Below, piece by piece: positions 1 through 5,455 of a DNA stretch of 5,455 nucleotides (position 1 is the stretch's first letter; every line of letters begins with the position of its first letter). Under the pieces are notes generated by a model that saw nothing but the letters and a program-made list of their open reading frames with translations, had not been told where the DNA came from and made no database searches. This DNA is from Rhizobium sp. Q54 (lineage in GTDB: Bacteria > Bacteroidota > Bacteroidia > Flavobacteriales > Flavobacteriaceae), in assembly GCA_943324395.2 (NCBI GenBank), contig CALPLL020000128.1:1-5455 (forward strand), in the 5' to 3' direction. The position numbers and the translations under genes are program-made.

Positions 1-571
1 CTACCGTTAAAGCATAACTTGAAATATGATTAATACCAAAAGACAACGCGATTTCAATATTTTTTTTCCAGATTTCATTAGTCATTCCGGGGATTCCATA
101 AATCAAATCGAGTGAAATATTACCGAAATATTGAGTTGCAATTTCCAAACATTTTTTTGCTTCTTCAGCATTGTGCGCTCGATTCATCAACTTTAAATCG
201 TCTTCAAAAAAGGATTGAATTCCAATGCTCAATCGGTTGATTTTGGTGTTTGATAATTCGATTATTCGATCTTCGGTTAAATCATCTGGGTTGGCTTCAA
301 GAGTAATTTCGGGGTTTTCAATAATCGAATAATTATCATAAACAGTTTCAATAAGAAAATTTATATCGCTAGTTTGTAAAATAGAAGGAGTTCCGCCACC
401 AAAATAAATAGTTTCTACGATCTCATTTTCAAACTCACTTTTGCGCAACTTTATCTCATTGGCTAGAGCCAAAATCATTTCATCTTTTTTCTTCAGGGAA
501 GTCGAAAAATGAAAGTCGCAATAGTGACATGCCTGTTTACAAAAAGGAATATGAATATAGATTCCAGCCAT
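1..571 (-). CDS. hemW: Radical SAM heme chaperone HemW, N-terminal part (cut by left window edge)
   Basis: HemW binds heme and a 4Fe-4S cluster and is thought to deliver heme to respiratory enzymes in the cytoplasm or at the inner membrane; it was long misannotated as an oxygen-independent coproporphyrinogen oxidase. I translated 190 codons from the ATG at 571. The protein opens MAGIYIHIPF, followed at once by the radical-SAM cluster motif CX3CX2C (C11, C15, C18), then GGGTP at 58-62 (SAM contact), LEANP at 91-95, RLSIGIQSF at 113-121 and DLIYGIPG at 155-162. The short N-terminus and the YCDF after the third cysteine, with no fourth nearby cysteine, fit HemW rather than HemN, which has a longer N-terminus and CX3CX2CXC. 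The C-terminal half, including the HemW C-terminal domain, lies outside the window. The start is one base after the ruvC stop, so the gene is probably translated from the ruvC transcript; no Shine-Dalgarno is seen, as is usual in Bacteroidota. Confidence 0.95.
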   Translation of the reverse strand, partial: MAGIYIHIPFCKQACHYCDFHFSTSLKKKDEMILALANEIKLRKSEFENEIVETIYFGGGTPSILQTSDINFLIETVYDNYSIIENPEITLEANPDDLTEDRIIELSNTKINRLSIGIQSFFEDDLKLMNRAHNAEEAKKCLEIATQYFGNISLDLIYGIPGMTNEIWKKNIEIALSFGINHISSYALTV

Positions 572-572
572 A

Positions 573-1127
573 CTATTTTTTAACGCGAGACTCATTATTC
601 TTAACAAAAGCATCCCAACCTGTATAACTTTTTTCGCCAATTGTTTTTCCTGAATTGAAAAAATGACAAACTGCTGCAGCCAATCCGTCTGTGCTGTCAA
701 GATTTTTTGGCAATTCTTTAAGCCCTAAAAGTTGTTGCAGCATTTTAGCCACTTGTTCCTTTGAAGCATTTCCGTTCCCGGTGATTGCCATTTTTATCTT
801 CTTAGGTTCGTATTCTGTGATAGGAATATCTCTTGAAAGTCCAGCTGCCATTGCAACTCCCTGCGCTCGTCCTAGTTTTAACATGGACTGTACGTTTTTC
901 CCAAAGAATGGAGCTTCAATTGCAATTTCATCAGGATGATGGGTTTCTATTAACTCAATTGTTCGCTCAAAAATAATTTTTAATCGTTGGTAATGATTGT
1001 CATATTTTGATAACTGCAACTCGTTTAATTGTAAAAACTCCATGTTTTTTCCAACTACTTTAATCAAACCGAATCCCATGATGGTGGTTCCTGGATCTAT
1101 TCCTAATATGATTCTTTCTTTTGTCAA
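573..1127 (-). CDS. ruvC: Crossover junction endodeoxyribonuclease RuvC
   Basis: RuvC is the dimeric Mg-dependent nuclease that cuts Holliday junctions symmetrically, working with the RuvAB branch-migration motor in recombination and repair. The 184-residue product has the RNase H-like fold signature: LGIDPGTTIMGFG near the N-terminus with catalytic D11, IAIEAPFFGKN with catalytic E71, and D144 and D147 in the LDSTDGLAAAVCH segment, matching the four acidic residues of E. coli RuvC (D7, E66, D138, D141). Length is slightly above the 173 residues of E. coli, through a lysine-rich C-terminal tail. The start is a TTG at 1127. Upstream in frame there is a TAA at 1154-1152 and no ATG or GTG between; the next ATG downstream (codon 17) would remove D11, so TTG is the only sensible start. 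hemW follows after one base. A candidate promoter lies at 1223-1256, inside the divergent gene. Confidence 0.97.
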   Translation of the reverse strand: MTKERIILGIDPGTTIMGFGLIKVVGKNMEFLQLNELQLSKYDNHYQRLKIIFERTIELIETHHPDEIAIEAPFFGKNVQSMLKLGRAQGVAMAAGLSRDIPITEYEPKKIKMAITGNGNASKEQVAKMLQQLLGLKELPKNLDSTDGLAAAVCHFFNSGKTIGEKSYTGWDAFVKNNESRVKK

Positions 1128-1129
1128 TT

Positions 1130-1163
1130 TTGAATTCGTTTCGCGGTTTATTTAGTACTTTAG
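1130..1163 (+). promoter_or_regulatory. Candidate Bacteroidota-type promoter for the divergent membrane protein gene
   Basis: TTG at 1130-1132 (in a TTTTG run), a 23-base spacer, then TACTTTAG at 1156-1163, which matches TAnnTTTG at all but one fixed position. It predicts a transcript start near 1169 and a leader of about 37 bases before the ATG at 1206. It is the best plus-strand match in the 78-base gap. The -33 part lies right at the ruvC start codon. Confidence 0.45.
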
Positions 1164-1205
1164 CACAATACAACAATGCACTTTTTTTCCATTTAGAATA
1201 TACTG

Positions 1206-2123
1206 ATGCTATCAATTTCACACAAAGCTAAACAATTACTTGTTCTTTTAATCAAACTTTTAATTGTAGGGAGTGCATTTTATTTTATTTATGATCAATT
1301 AGCCCATAATAACCAACTGAATTGGGTGCTATTTTTAGAAAAATTCAATAAAAATAAATCGTTTTTAGGAATTTCCTTTATTATATTACTAAGCGTTTCA
1401 AACCGTTTTTTGGAAATTCTAAAGTGGCGAAATTTAGTATCAATTATAAAACCAATAACTATATTTGAAGCTACAAATCAAGCGTTAAGCTCATTAACAG
1501 CTGGATTATTCACTCCCAATGGTATTGGAGAATACGCTGGAAAAGCCCTGTTTTTCGAAAAAAGACAAACTAAAAAAATTATTTTTTTGAATTTGATTTG
1601 CAATGGCGCTCAAGTAATTGTCAGTGTATTTTTTGGAATAATTGGGTTATTGTATTTGGGTTATTTTAAATGGGTTTTAATTATCATTGGAAGTGCCTCC
1701 GGAATACTATTTCTTTTATTTGCATTAAAAAAAATAAATATCAAAGGCTACTCTATTGAAATCTTATTGCAGGAATTATCTAAAATTCCAAAGAAAATTT
1801 ATCAAAAAAACAATATTTTAGCCGTTTGCAGGTACTTGGTTTTATCACACCAATACTACTTTTTATTTTTAGCATTTGATGTTCAATTACCCTATTTTAC
1901 ATTAATGGCGGCAATTGCAAGTGTTTATTTTTTAGCCTCATCCTTGCCAACATTTCAATTTTTAGATTTTGCAGTTAAGGGAAGTGTAGCTTTATACTTT
2001 TTCGGAATATTGGGTGTAAATGAATGGATTGTGGTTTTTATTAGTACAATAATTTGGTTTTTGAATTTAGTTTTGCCAGCGATTATTGGAAGTTATTTTG
2101 TACTCGTGTTTAAACACAAATAA
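1206..2123 (+). CDS. Flippase-like integral membrane protein, LPG synthase TM (PF03706-like) family
   Basis: The 305-residue product is strongly hydrophobic, with about seven or eight likely membrane segments (roughly 8-28, 52-66, 126-150, 155-174, 203-225, 231-250 and 257-302 as one or two). Family-type features are the NRxLExLKWR segment at 66-75, the TPNGIGEYAGKALFF segment at 103-117 (a G/E-rich loop typical of the family) and a late SSLPTFQFLDFAVKG segment at 245-259. The length fits the stand-alone membrane domain of lysylphosphatidylglycerol synthase (MprF N-terminal part) and related UPF0104 proteins, which move or handle lipids in the inner membrane. There is no cytosolic aminoacyl-transferase domain, so it cannot by itself make lysyl-PG. 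The substrate cannot be told from sequence; in Bacteroidota such genes are usually annotated only as flippase-like. The ATG at 1206 follows a leader without Shine-Dalgarno. The stop at 2121-2123 directly abuts the stop of the convergent lipoprotein gene. Family assignment is from recognition of motifs and topology, not a search. Confidence 0.8.
   Translation: MLSISHKAKQLLVLLIKLLIVGSAFYFIYDQLAHNNQLNWVLFLEKFNKNKSFLGISFIILLSVSNRFLEILKWRNLVSIIKPITIFEATNQALSSLTAGLFTPNGIGEYAGKALFFEKRQTKKIIFLNLICNGAQVIVSVFFGIIGLLYLGYFKWVLIIIGSASGILFLLFALKKINIKGYSIEILLQELSKIPKKIYQKNNILAVCRYLVLSHQYYFLFLAFDVQLPYFTLMAAIASVYFLASSLPTFQFLDFAVKGSVALYFFGILGVNEWIVVFISTIIWFLNLVLPAIIGSYFVLVFKHK
1223..1256 (-). promoter_or_regulatory. 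Candidate Bacteroidota-type promoter for ruvC-hemW
   Basis: On the minus strand TTTG (1256-1253), a 22-base spacer and TAGCTTTG (1230-1223) match the Bacteroidota pattern TTG-N17-23-TAnnTTTG exactly. No comparable -7 box exists in the intergenic gap on this strand. It predicts a start near 1217 and a ruvC leader of about 90 bases. The site lies inside codons 6-17 of the divergent membrane-protein gene. Such matches can arise by chance in AT-rich DNA, so this is an inference. Confidence 0.4.
2106..2117. repeat. 12-base perfect palindrome at the 3' end of the membrane protein gene
   Basis: GTGTTTAAACAC is its own reverse complement and covers codons for the last V-F-K-H residues, 4 bases before the stop codon. 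As RNA it would give only a weak four-base stem with a TTAA loop and no following U-run, so it is a poor terminator. It could be coincidental codon choice. Confidence 0.5.
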
Positions 2124-2600
2124 CTATTCTGACTTTATAATAACAGGCAAAATAAATTGCGTCTTTACAGGAAGCCCTCTTTTTGTTGCGGGATGTACTT
2201 TAGGAAAATTTACTAATCGAGATTGTAAGATACTATCAATTTTAATGGTGTCGTAAGTGGTGCTGTCTTTCTGGAATTGAGGTTCGAATTTCATAGTTGA
2301 ATTAGGAAACACAGTTACTTTTACTTCAATTGTGTCTAGCTCAGGATATAATGTAGCTAATGTATCTGATGCTAATTTTTCTTGGATTGATTGAGTTAAA
2401 AATTCAAAAAAACATTGTTTTTGCATTCTCTCATCTTTAATCTTATCGCATTCTGAAAAGGAAGGAAATTCATCCACTTCATTCCAATTTATTGCATTCA
2501 GCTCTTTATCTAACAGTTCTTTTTTAGATGGCACTTCGCCACCAAAATATTGGCAGGAGTAGATCAAAAAAAGTAATAGTAAAGCGAGGGCCTTTTTCAT
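2124..2600 (-). CDS. Small lipoprotein with TonB C-terminal-like domain
   Basis: The 158-residue product starts MKKALALLLLFLIYSC, a lipoprotein signal peptide with the lipidated cysteine expected at C16 (lipobox I-Y-S-C; tyrosine at -2 is unusual). After C16 there is a short linker, then a domain at about 43-158. This domain carries FPSFSEC (C51) and KQCF (C63), an IEVKVTVFPNSTMKF strand segment (91-105), and ends FPKVHPATKRGLPVKTQFILPV. This order resembles the C-terminal domain of flavobacterial TonB-like energy transducers, which have a P-x-FPGCE...KxCF opening, a GxVxVxFxIxxDGxI strand and an LPxMxPGxxxGxPVxxxFxIPI ending. Unlike a true TonB it has a lipid anchor in place of the N-terminal membrane helix and no long proline-rich linker, so it probably does not span the periplasm from the inner membrane. 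Its function is unknown; the TonB relation is my pattern-based inference. It has its own candidate promoter at 2621-2655. The ATG at 2600 is the natural start because it directly precedes the signal peptide. Confidence 0.8.
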   Translation of the reverse strand: MKKALALLLLFLIYSCQYFGGEVPSKKELLDKELNAINWNEVDEFPSFSECDKIKDERMQKQCFFEFLTQSIQEKLASDTLATLYPELDTIEVKVTVFPNSTMKFEPQFQKDSTTYDTIKIDSILQSRLVNFPKVHPATKRGLPVKTQFILPVIIKSE

Positions 2601-2620
2601 TTAAATTAAAATTAATATTT

Positions 2621-2655
2621 CAAAATTAAGGAATTATTAATTGGCATACCAAAAA
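2621..2655 (-). promoter_or_regulatory. Candidate Bacteroidota-type promoter for the lipoprotein gene
   Basis: On the minus strand TTTTTG (2655-2650), a 21-base spacer and TAATTTTG (2628-2621) match TTG-N17-23-TAnnTTTG perfectly. The predicted start near 2614 gives a short A/T-only leader before the ATG at 2600. It lies just downstream of the terminator of the preceding gene, which supports a separate transcription unit. Confidence 0.55.
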
Positions 2656-2669
2656 TTGCTTTGAAAAGT

Positions 2670-2693
2670 AAAAACCCTCGGTTGAGGGTTTTT
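2670..2693 (-). terminator. Intrinsic terminator of the large secreted protein gene
   Basis: AAAAACCCTC (2670-2679) and GAGGGTTTTT (2684-2693) form a perfect 10-base stem around a 4-base loop. It sits 18 bases past the TAA of the gene ending at 2712. The A and T runs are part of the stem, so it would also work as a T-tailed hairpin in the opposite direction, but no plus-strand gene leads into it. It insulates the downstream lipoprotein gene. Confidence 0.85.
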
Positions 2694-2711
2694 AAATTCT
2701 TATAATAATAA

Positions 2712-5455
2712 TTACTTAACTAGTAATTTCTTTACAACTTTAGTATTGTTTTCGGTTTGCACTTCTATAAAATAAATACCAGGATTAACCGATGTTAAAT
2801 CTACTGTTTCAGTAGTAATTGAATTGGTCGCTTTTTTCTGTAAAATCACTTTTCCAAGTACATCATAAACTGCAATAGTTGAAATAGAATTGGTCGAATC
2901 TTTTAAAGAAACAATTACAAAATCAGACGCAGGATTTGGATAGAACACAAAACTTCCGTTTTCAAATTCATCTACTGCTAATGCAGCAACAAATTGAGTT
3001 TGAAAAGTGTTCGTAATAATAGCTGGGTTATAATCAAAAAAGATAGAACCTGTATTTGGAATAATATCTCCCACAGCAAAACCCGGTTTTGGTTTGATTT
3101 TGAATTGAATATACCCTTTTGATCCTGAAGGATTCATTGAAGTAGCTGGTAGTTCAATGTTATCAAATTTCCAATTAATGTTACTTCCTATTCTGTCCAT
3201 TATATAATCGTGACTTGCACTTTCCATTTTTATAGATGTTTCATCTAATTTAGAATCCAAGACATCGTTCACACGAACATTAATAGCACTTGCAGTTCCT
3301 GTGTTTTCAAAACGAATGGTGTACGTCAAATAATCATTTGATGTAAAGCTAGAATGTAAAATTTGTTCTCCATGCGCTTCCATTTTATCGTTTGGATCAT
3401 ACGAACCCACAACTATTTGAGAAACTGAAGCGGCATTATTTGCAGGAACAACATCGCCTGTTAAAGGAGTAATTGCAACTGAATTGATCAATAAATTTCC
3501 TAATGAAACAGTTGGAATTGTTGGCACTTGCATAGTTACCGTCATCATTCTAACTTCAAATGGCAACAAGTTGGTAAAATTATAAGTAAAACCTGTTGGT
3601 GTTGCTACAGTGCCTGTTTGTGTATTTCCTGTTATGGTAACTCGAGCATCTTTATTAAATGTTATAGTTCCTGAAGTTACAGTTTGAGTTCCTAAATTGG
3701 CATAAATAATTTTATTAGTGTAGGTAAATCCTGGTCTTGGTTGTTGAGTTGGAACTAAAATAGTAGCTAAATCAGCATAATTATTAATAACTCTTACAGG
3801 AAAATTATATACTTGCATTCCAGACCCCAAAACTACACTTACATTGGAATAAGAAGCTGGTGTAACGGTATAATTCGCAGTATAATTAGAGTTTAGTGTA
3901 TAACTTAGATTATAGGAATTGGCAGGATTCATATCATAAATGTTATAAATTCCATTTGGTGCGGTTATATGATGTGCATTCCCATTTTGGTTCACTTCGT
4001 AATGAAATTGTCCTAATGGAAAGTTCTGTTCGCCTGTTTCCTGCGTTCCATTTGAATTCAAATCTAAAAAGGCGTTCAATCGTAAACCAGAACAATTAAT
4101 TGCTCCTACAGTAGTTGACATTTCAGTTATTTTGATGAATCCAGCGCGATTACTAAAGTTGGTAGTCATGATTAAATAATATTGACCTGGCAATGCGTTT
4201 GGAATTACTGGATATTCAGTTGCAGAAATAGAATAGCTACAACTTACAATTTTATCTACAGTTAATTGTCCGTTACAAGGGGTTGTTGGACTCGTAAATG
4301 GCCCATAGCAAATAAAATCTACGTCCAAATTTCCTGTAGTATTCATAAAGCTAATATCAGTGCTTTGTTGAATCATTAAATTAATGTTTCCAGCTCTACT
4401 TATTGGCAAATAAAACCAAGTAGGATTACGTTGATTACCAAGACATCCGTAACTATTACCTGTTTGAGCTTGAATTCCTTGATTTGTGTTTGCAAAAGGG
4501 ATTCCTAAAGCGCTGCACAATGAATTGGCGGCATTACAAACATAGGCATTGTTACAAACTGCATAAGCAATTGCATTAAATTTATAAATTACATCACAAG
4601 TTGTTGGATTAATTTCTCTAACAAAAATAGTTGTTGAAGGAGATTGCGTACCAACATTAAATACTGCCGGATTTGTTACTGGGACAGTTCTATATTGAGC
4701 ATTTACTAGAGATGTGTAATATTCCAAAGTATAAGAAGAATTGATTTGAGCTTGAATTGTTGTTAAATTAAAAGTAACTACCGTGTCATTATTGTCATCA
4801 CATTGAGTCATATCAGGCAGAACTCGAACAGTTGCTTCATATTCAGTAGCTACAACTGAAAACCCTATGATTTGAAAAGTATTATCCACTGAATTCGTTA
4901 CCCTTGCAAAAATAACTTGCGAGGCCGTTGTAATACAATACTGACTAGGAGTTGCAATAGCATTGGTATTATTATTTGCATCTGTTTGTGATGTATAATA
5001 AGAAACGGAATAGGTTGCAGGATTTAAATTGGCTAAAATAATTGAAGTATTCGATGTTAAATTGAAACAGGCTTGACCGTTATTTTGACATTGAGTTAGA
5101 TTTAGTGGTTGCCCAATTACCGGACCACATGGCAATGTTGTAATCGTTATTGGTGAAGTCCAAGCACTGTTTCCATTATTTCCACATACCGTTCTCACAT
5201 AAATAGCATATGGAGTTCCGCAGTTTAAGTTACTTATTACAAATGGAGTTGTGGTCACTATAATGCCTTGAGTGGTAGCAGTAGGAGCTGTTGTTCCAGG
5301 AGCAGAAGCATATACTTCAAATTGATTGGATGCACTTGATCCAACCCAATTTAATACAGAAGTAGAAGCGGTGATGTTTGAAGCTGTAACTGCTGTTGGG
5401 CTTGGACATGCTACTACACAGGATTGAACCACCAATACCAATTGTGAAACACTAA
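2712..5455 (-). CDS. Large multidomain T9SS-secreted surface protein, C-terminal part (5' end beyond right edge)
   Basis: The frame is open from the right edge to the TAA at 2714-2712, giving 913 visible residues. Numbering below counts the TTG at 5441 as residue 1. That TTG is not credible as the true start: the frame continues upstream to the edge (S-V-S-Q), and what follows is not a signal peptide but leads straight into a domain. Domains seen: fibronectin III (about 13-103, with the NLxCGTPY...VCG pair C74/C86); two tandem modules with TQC...FNLT...YYTS (113-205, 206-296); a cysteine-rich PPC-like beta domain (299-448); an SdrD-B-like domain (452-548) with the loop DLNSNGTQETGE; a CARDB/DUF11-like stretch (553-677); a DUF7619-like domain starting SYDPNDK (680-818); and a T9SS type A sorting domain (829-909). 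The protein should be exported by Sec, carried across the outer membrane by the type IX machinery, and the tail removed as it is anchored or released. The role is probably adhesin-like or structural; no catalytic motif is visible. A strong hairpin terminator follows. Confidence 0.9.
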   Translation of the reverse strand, partial: SVSQLVLVVQSCVVACPSPTAVTASNITASTSVLNWVGSSASNQFEVYASAPGTTAPTATTQGIIVTTTPFVISNLNCGTPYAIYVRTVCGNNGNSAWTSPITITTLPCGPVIGQPLNLTQCQNNGQACFNLTSNTSIILANLNPATYSVSYYTSQTDANNNTNAIATPSQYCITTASQVIFARVTNSVDNTFQIIGFSVVATEYEATVRVLPDMTQCDDNNDTVVTFNLTTIQAQINSSYTLEYYTSLVNAQYRTVPVTNPAVFNVGTQSPSTTIFVREINPTTCDVIYKFNAIAYAVCNNAYVCNAANSLCSALGIPFANTNQGIQAQTGNSYGCLGNQRNPTWFYLPISRAGNINLMIQQSTDISFMNTTGNLDVDFICYGPFTSPTTPCNGQLTVDKIVSCSYSISATEYPVIPNALPGQYYLIMTTNFSNRAGFIKITEMSTTVGAINCSGLRLNAFLDLNSNGTQETGEQNFPLGQFHYEVNQNGNAHHITAPNGIYNIYDMNPANSYNLSYTLNSNYTANYTVTPASYSNVSVVLGSGMQVYNFPVRVINNYADLATILVPTQQPRPGFTYTNKIIYANLGTQTVTSGTITFNKDARVTITGNTQTGTVATPTGFTYNFTNLLPFEVRMMTVTMQVPTIPTVSLGNLLINSVAITPLTGDVVPANNAASVSQIVVGSYDPNDKMEAHGEQILHSSFTSNDYLTYTIRFENTGTASAINVRVNDVLDSKLDETSIKMESASHDYIMDRIGSNINWKFDNIELPATSMNPSGSKGYIQFKIKPKPGFAVGDIIPNTGSIFFDYNPAIITNTFQTQFVAALAVDEFENGSFVFYPNPASDFVIVSLKDSTNSISTIAVYDVLGKVILQKKATNSITTETVDLTSVNPGIYFIEVQTENNTKVVKKLLVK
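2715..2957 (-). other. T9SS type A C-terminal sorting domain (coding segment)
   Basis: The last 81 residues have the standard Por-secretion tail (TIGR04183-like): FVFYPNPASD opening (831-840), VYDVLGKVI in the middle (858-866), NPGIYFIEV (886-894) and a basic KVVKKLLVK end. This domain is recognised by the type IX secretion machinery and normally cleaved at the cell surface. It is the firmest evidence in the window that the host is a Bacteroidota member with T9SS. Confidence 0.95.
2985..3404 (-). other. DUF7619-like domain (coding segment)
   Basis: Residues 680-819 begin SYDPNDK and include LTYTIRFENTGTASAINVRVNDVLD and a closing NTGSIFFDYNPAIITN, the recognisable pattern of a beta-sandwich that very often sits just before a T9SS tail in Flavobacteriia. 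It is related to DUF11/CARDB-type repeats and is presumed structural, serving as a stalk or spacer. Confidence 0.75.
4029..4064 (-). other. Predicted calcium-type loop in SdrD-B-like domain (coding segment)
   Basis: Residues 460-471 read DLNSNGTQETGE, the D-x-N-x-N-G-x-x-E-x-G-E pattern found at the start of SdrD B repeats, where acidic and amide side chains bind Ca2+. The surrounding domain (about 452-548) has the expected NAFLD lead-in and a later NGIYNIYDM strand. Calcium binding is inferred from the motif only. Confidence 0.6.
4098..4547 (-). other. Cysteine-rich PPC-like beta domain (coding segment)
   Basis: Residues 299-448 hold six cysteines (C302, C309, C333, C378, C389, C401) and the segments GNSYGCLGNQRNPTWFYL, VDFICYGPF and LPGQYYLIMTTNFSN. 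I recognise this as a module common in large secreted flavobacterial proteins, resembling bacterial pre-peptidase C-terminal domains. The even cysteine count would allow three disulfides in the extracytoplasmic space. Confidence 0.6.
4554..5105 (-). repeat. Two tandem YYTS modules in the secreted protein (coding repeat)
   Basis: Residues 113-205 and 206-296 share an order of features: LxxTQCxxN, FNLT about 7 residues later, a YxxxYYTSxxxA core, and a late I-F-x-R strand. Identity is concentrated in these motifs and the rest has diverged, so this is an old domain duplication and not a recent DNA repeat. Similar modules recur in long Flavobacterium T9SS proteins. Confidence 0.7.
5133..5405 (-). 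other. Fibronectin type III domain (coding segment)
   Basis: Residues 13-103 start PSPTAVTASNITASTSVLNW, contain FEVYAS in the middle and NLNCGTPYAIYVRTVCG before the closing ITITTLPC. The tryptophan, the tyrosine-corner-like segment and the C74/C86 pair are the usual layout of flavobacterial secreted FnIII domains. A cysteine-rich lead-in (VVQSCVVACP) suggests that another domain precedes it outside the window. Confidence 0.8.

Noticed and set aside
1..571. Coproporphyrinogen III oxidase HemN
   Set aside because: The N-terminus is too short and the fourth cysteine of HemN's CX3CX2CXC is absent, so HemW fits better.
691..939. Open frame of 82 codons on the plus strand
   Set aside because: It lies wholly antisense to ruvC, whose catalytic motifs are intact; the translation shows no domain or signal and looks like a shadow frame.
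2641..2652. Inverted repeat TTGG-CATA-CCAA upstream of the lipoprotein gene, possible operator
   Set aside because: The arms are only four bases and fall in the spacer/-33 region of AT-rich DNA, where such repeats are expected by chance.
3896..4099. Open frame of 67 codons on the plus strand
   Set aside because: It is antisense to the SdrD-B-like region of the secreted protein and has no recognisable product or promoter.
5418..5441. Possible lipoprotein start (TTG followed by a VVQSC lipobox)
   Set aside because: It has no basic N-region, only a very short hydrophobic stretch, and the frame continues upstream to the edge; an internal position is more likely.
1..5455. CRISPR array, tRNA/rRNA, insertion sequence, phage or defence module
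   Set aside because: I saw no regularly spaced direct repeats, RNA-gene signatures, transposase motifs, terminal inverted repeats or defence-type domains; coding density and composition are uniform.

Overview
The window looks like chromosomal DNA of a Bacteroidota bacterium, most likely Flavobacterium or a close relative. The DNA is AT-rich, starts lack Shine-Dalgarno sequences, and candidate promoters fit the Bacteroidota pattern (TTG, a gap of about 17-23 bases, then TAnnTTTG). One gene ends in a type IX secretion (T9SS) C-terminal sorting domain, and a small lipoprotein has a TonB-like C-terminal domain of flavobacterial style.

Layout, left to right. Positions 1-571 (minus) hold the N-terminal 190 codons of hemW, a radical-SAM heme chaperone, cut by the window edge. 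Positions 573-1127 (minus) hold ruvC, the Holliday junction resolvase; its stop codon lies one base from the hemW start, so the two are almost certainly co-transcribed. A 78-base gap separates ruvC from a divergent gene at 1206-2123 (plus) for a multi-spanning inner-membrane protein of the LPG-synthase-TM (flippase-like) family. That gene meets, with no intervening base, the stop codon of a convergent small lipoprotein gene at 2124-2600 (minus). A 111-base gap follows, carrying the lipoprotein's likely promoter and a perfect hairpin terminator. The remaining half, 2712 to the right edge (minus), is the 3' part of a large multidomain secreted protein. Its domains are a fibronectin III domain, two tandem 'YYTS' modules, a cysteine-rich PPC-like beta domain, an SdrD-B-like domain with a calcium-type loop, a CARDB/DUF11-like stretch, a DUF7619-like domain and a type A T9SS sorting domain. 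Its 5' end lies beyond the window.

The genes do not form one pathway. ruvC-hemW is a housekeeping pair (DNA recombination and heme delivery). The membrane protein and lipoprotein belong to the envelope but have no proven joint role. The large protein is probably a surface or released adhesin-like product. I found no RNA genes, CRISPR array, insertion sequence, phage gene or defence system, and no convincing undescribed system. The points most worth checking are the uncoupled TonB-like lipoprotein, the overlapping 5' leaders of ruvC and its divergent neighbour, and the tandem YYTS modules.
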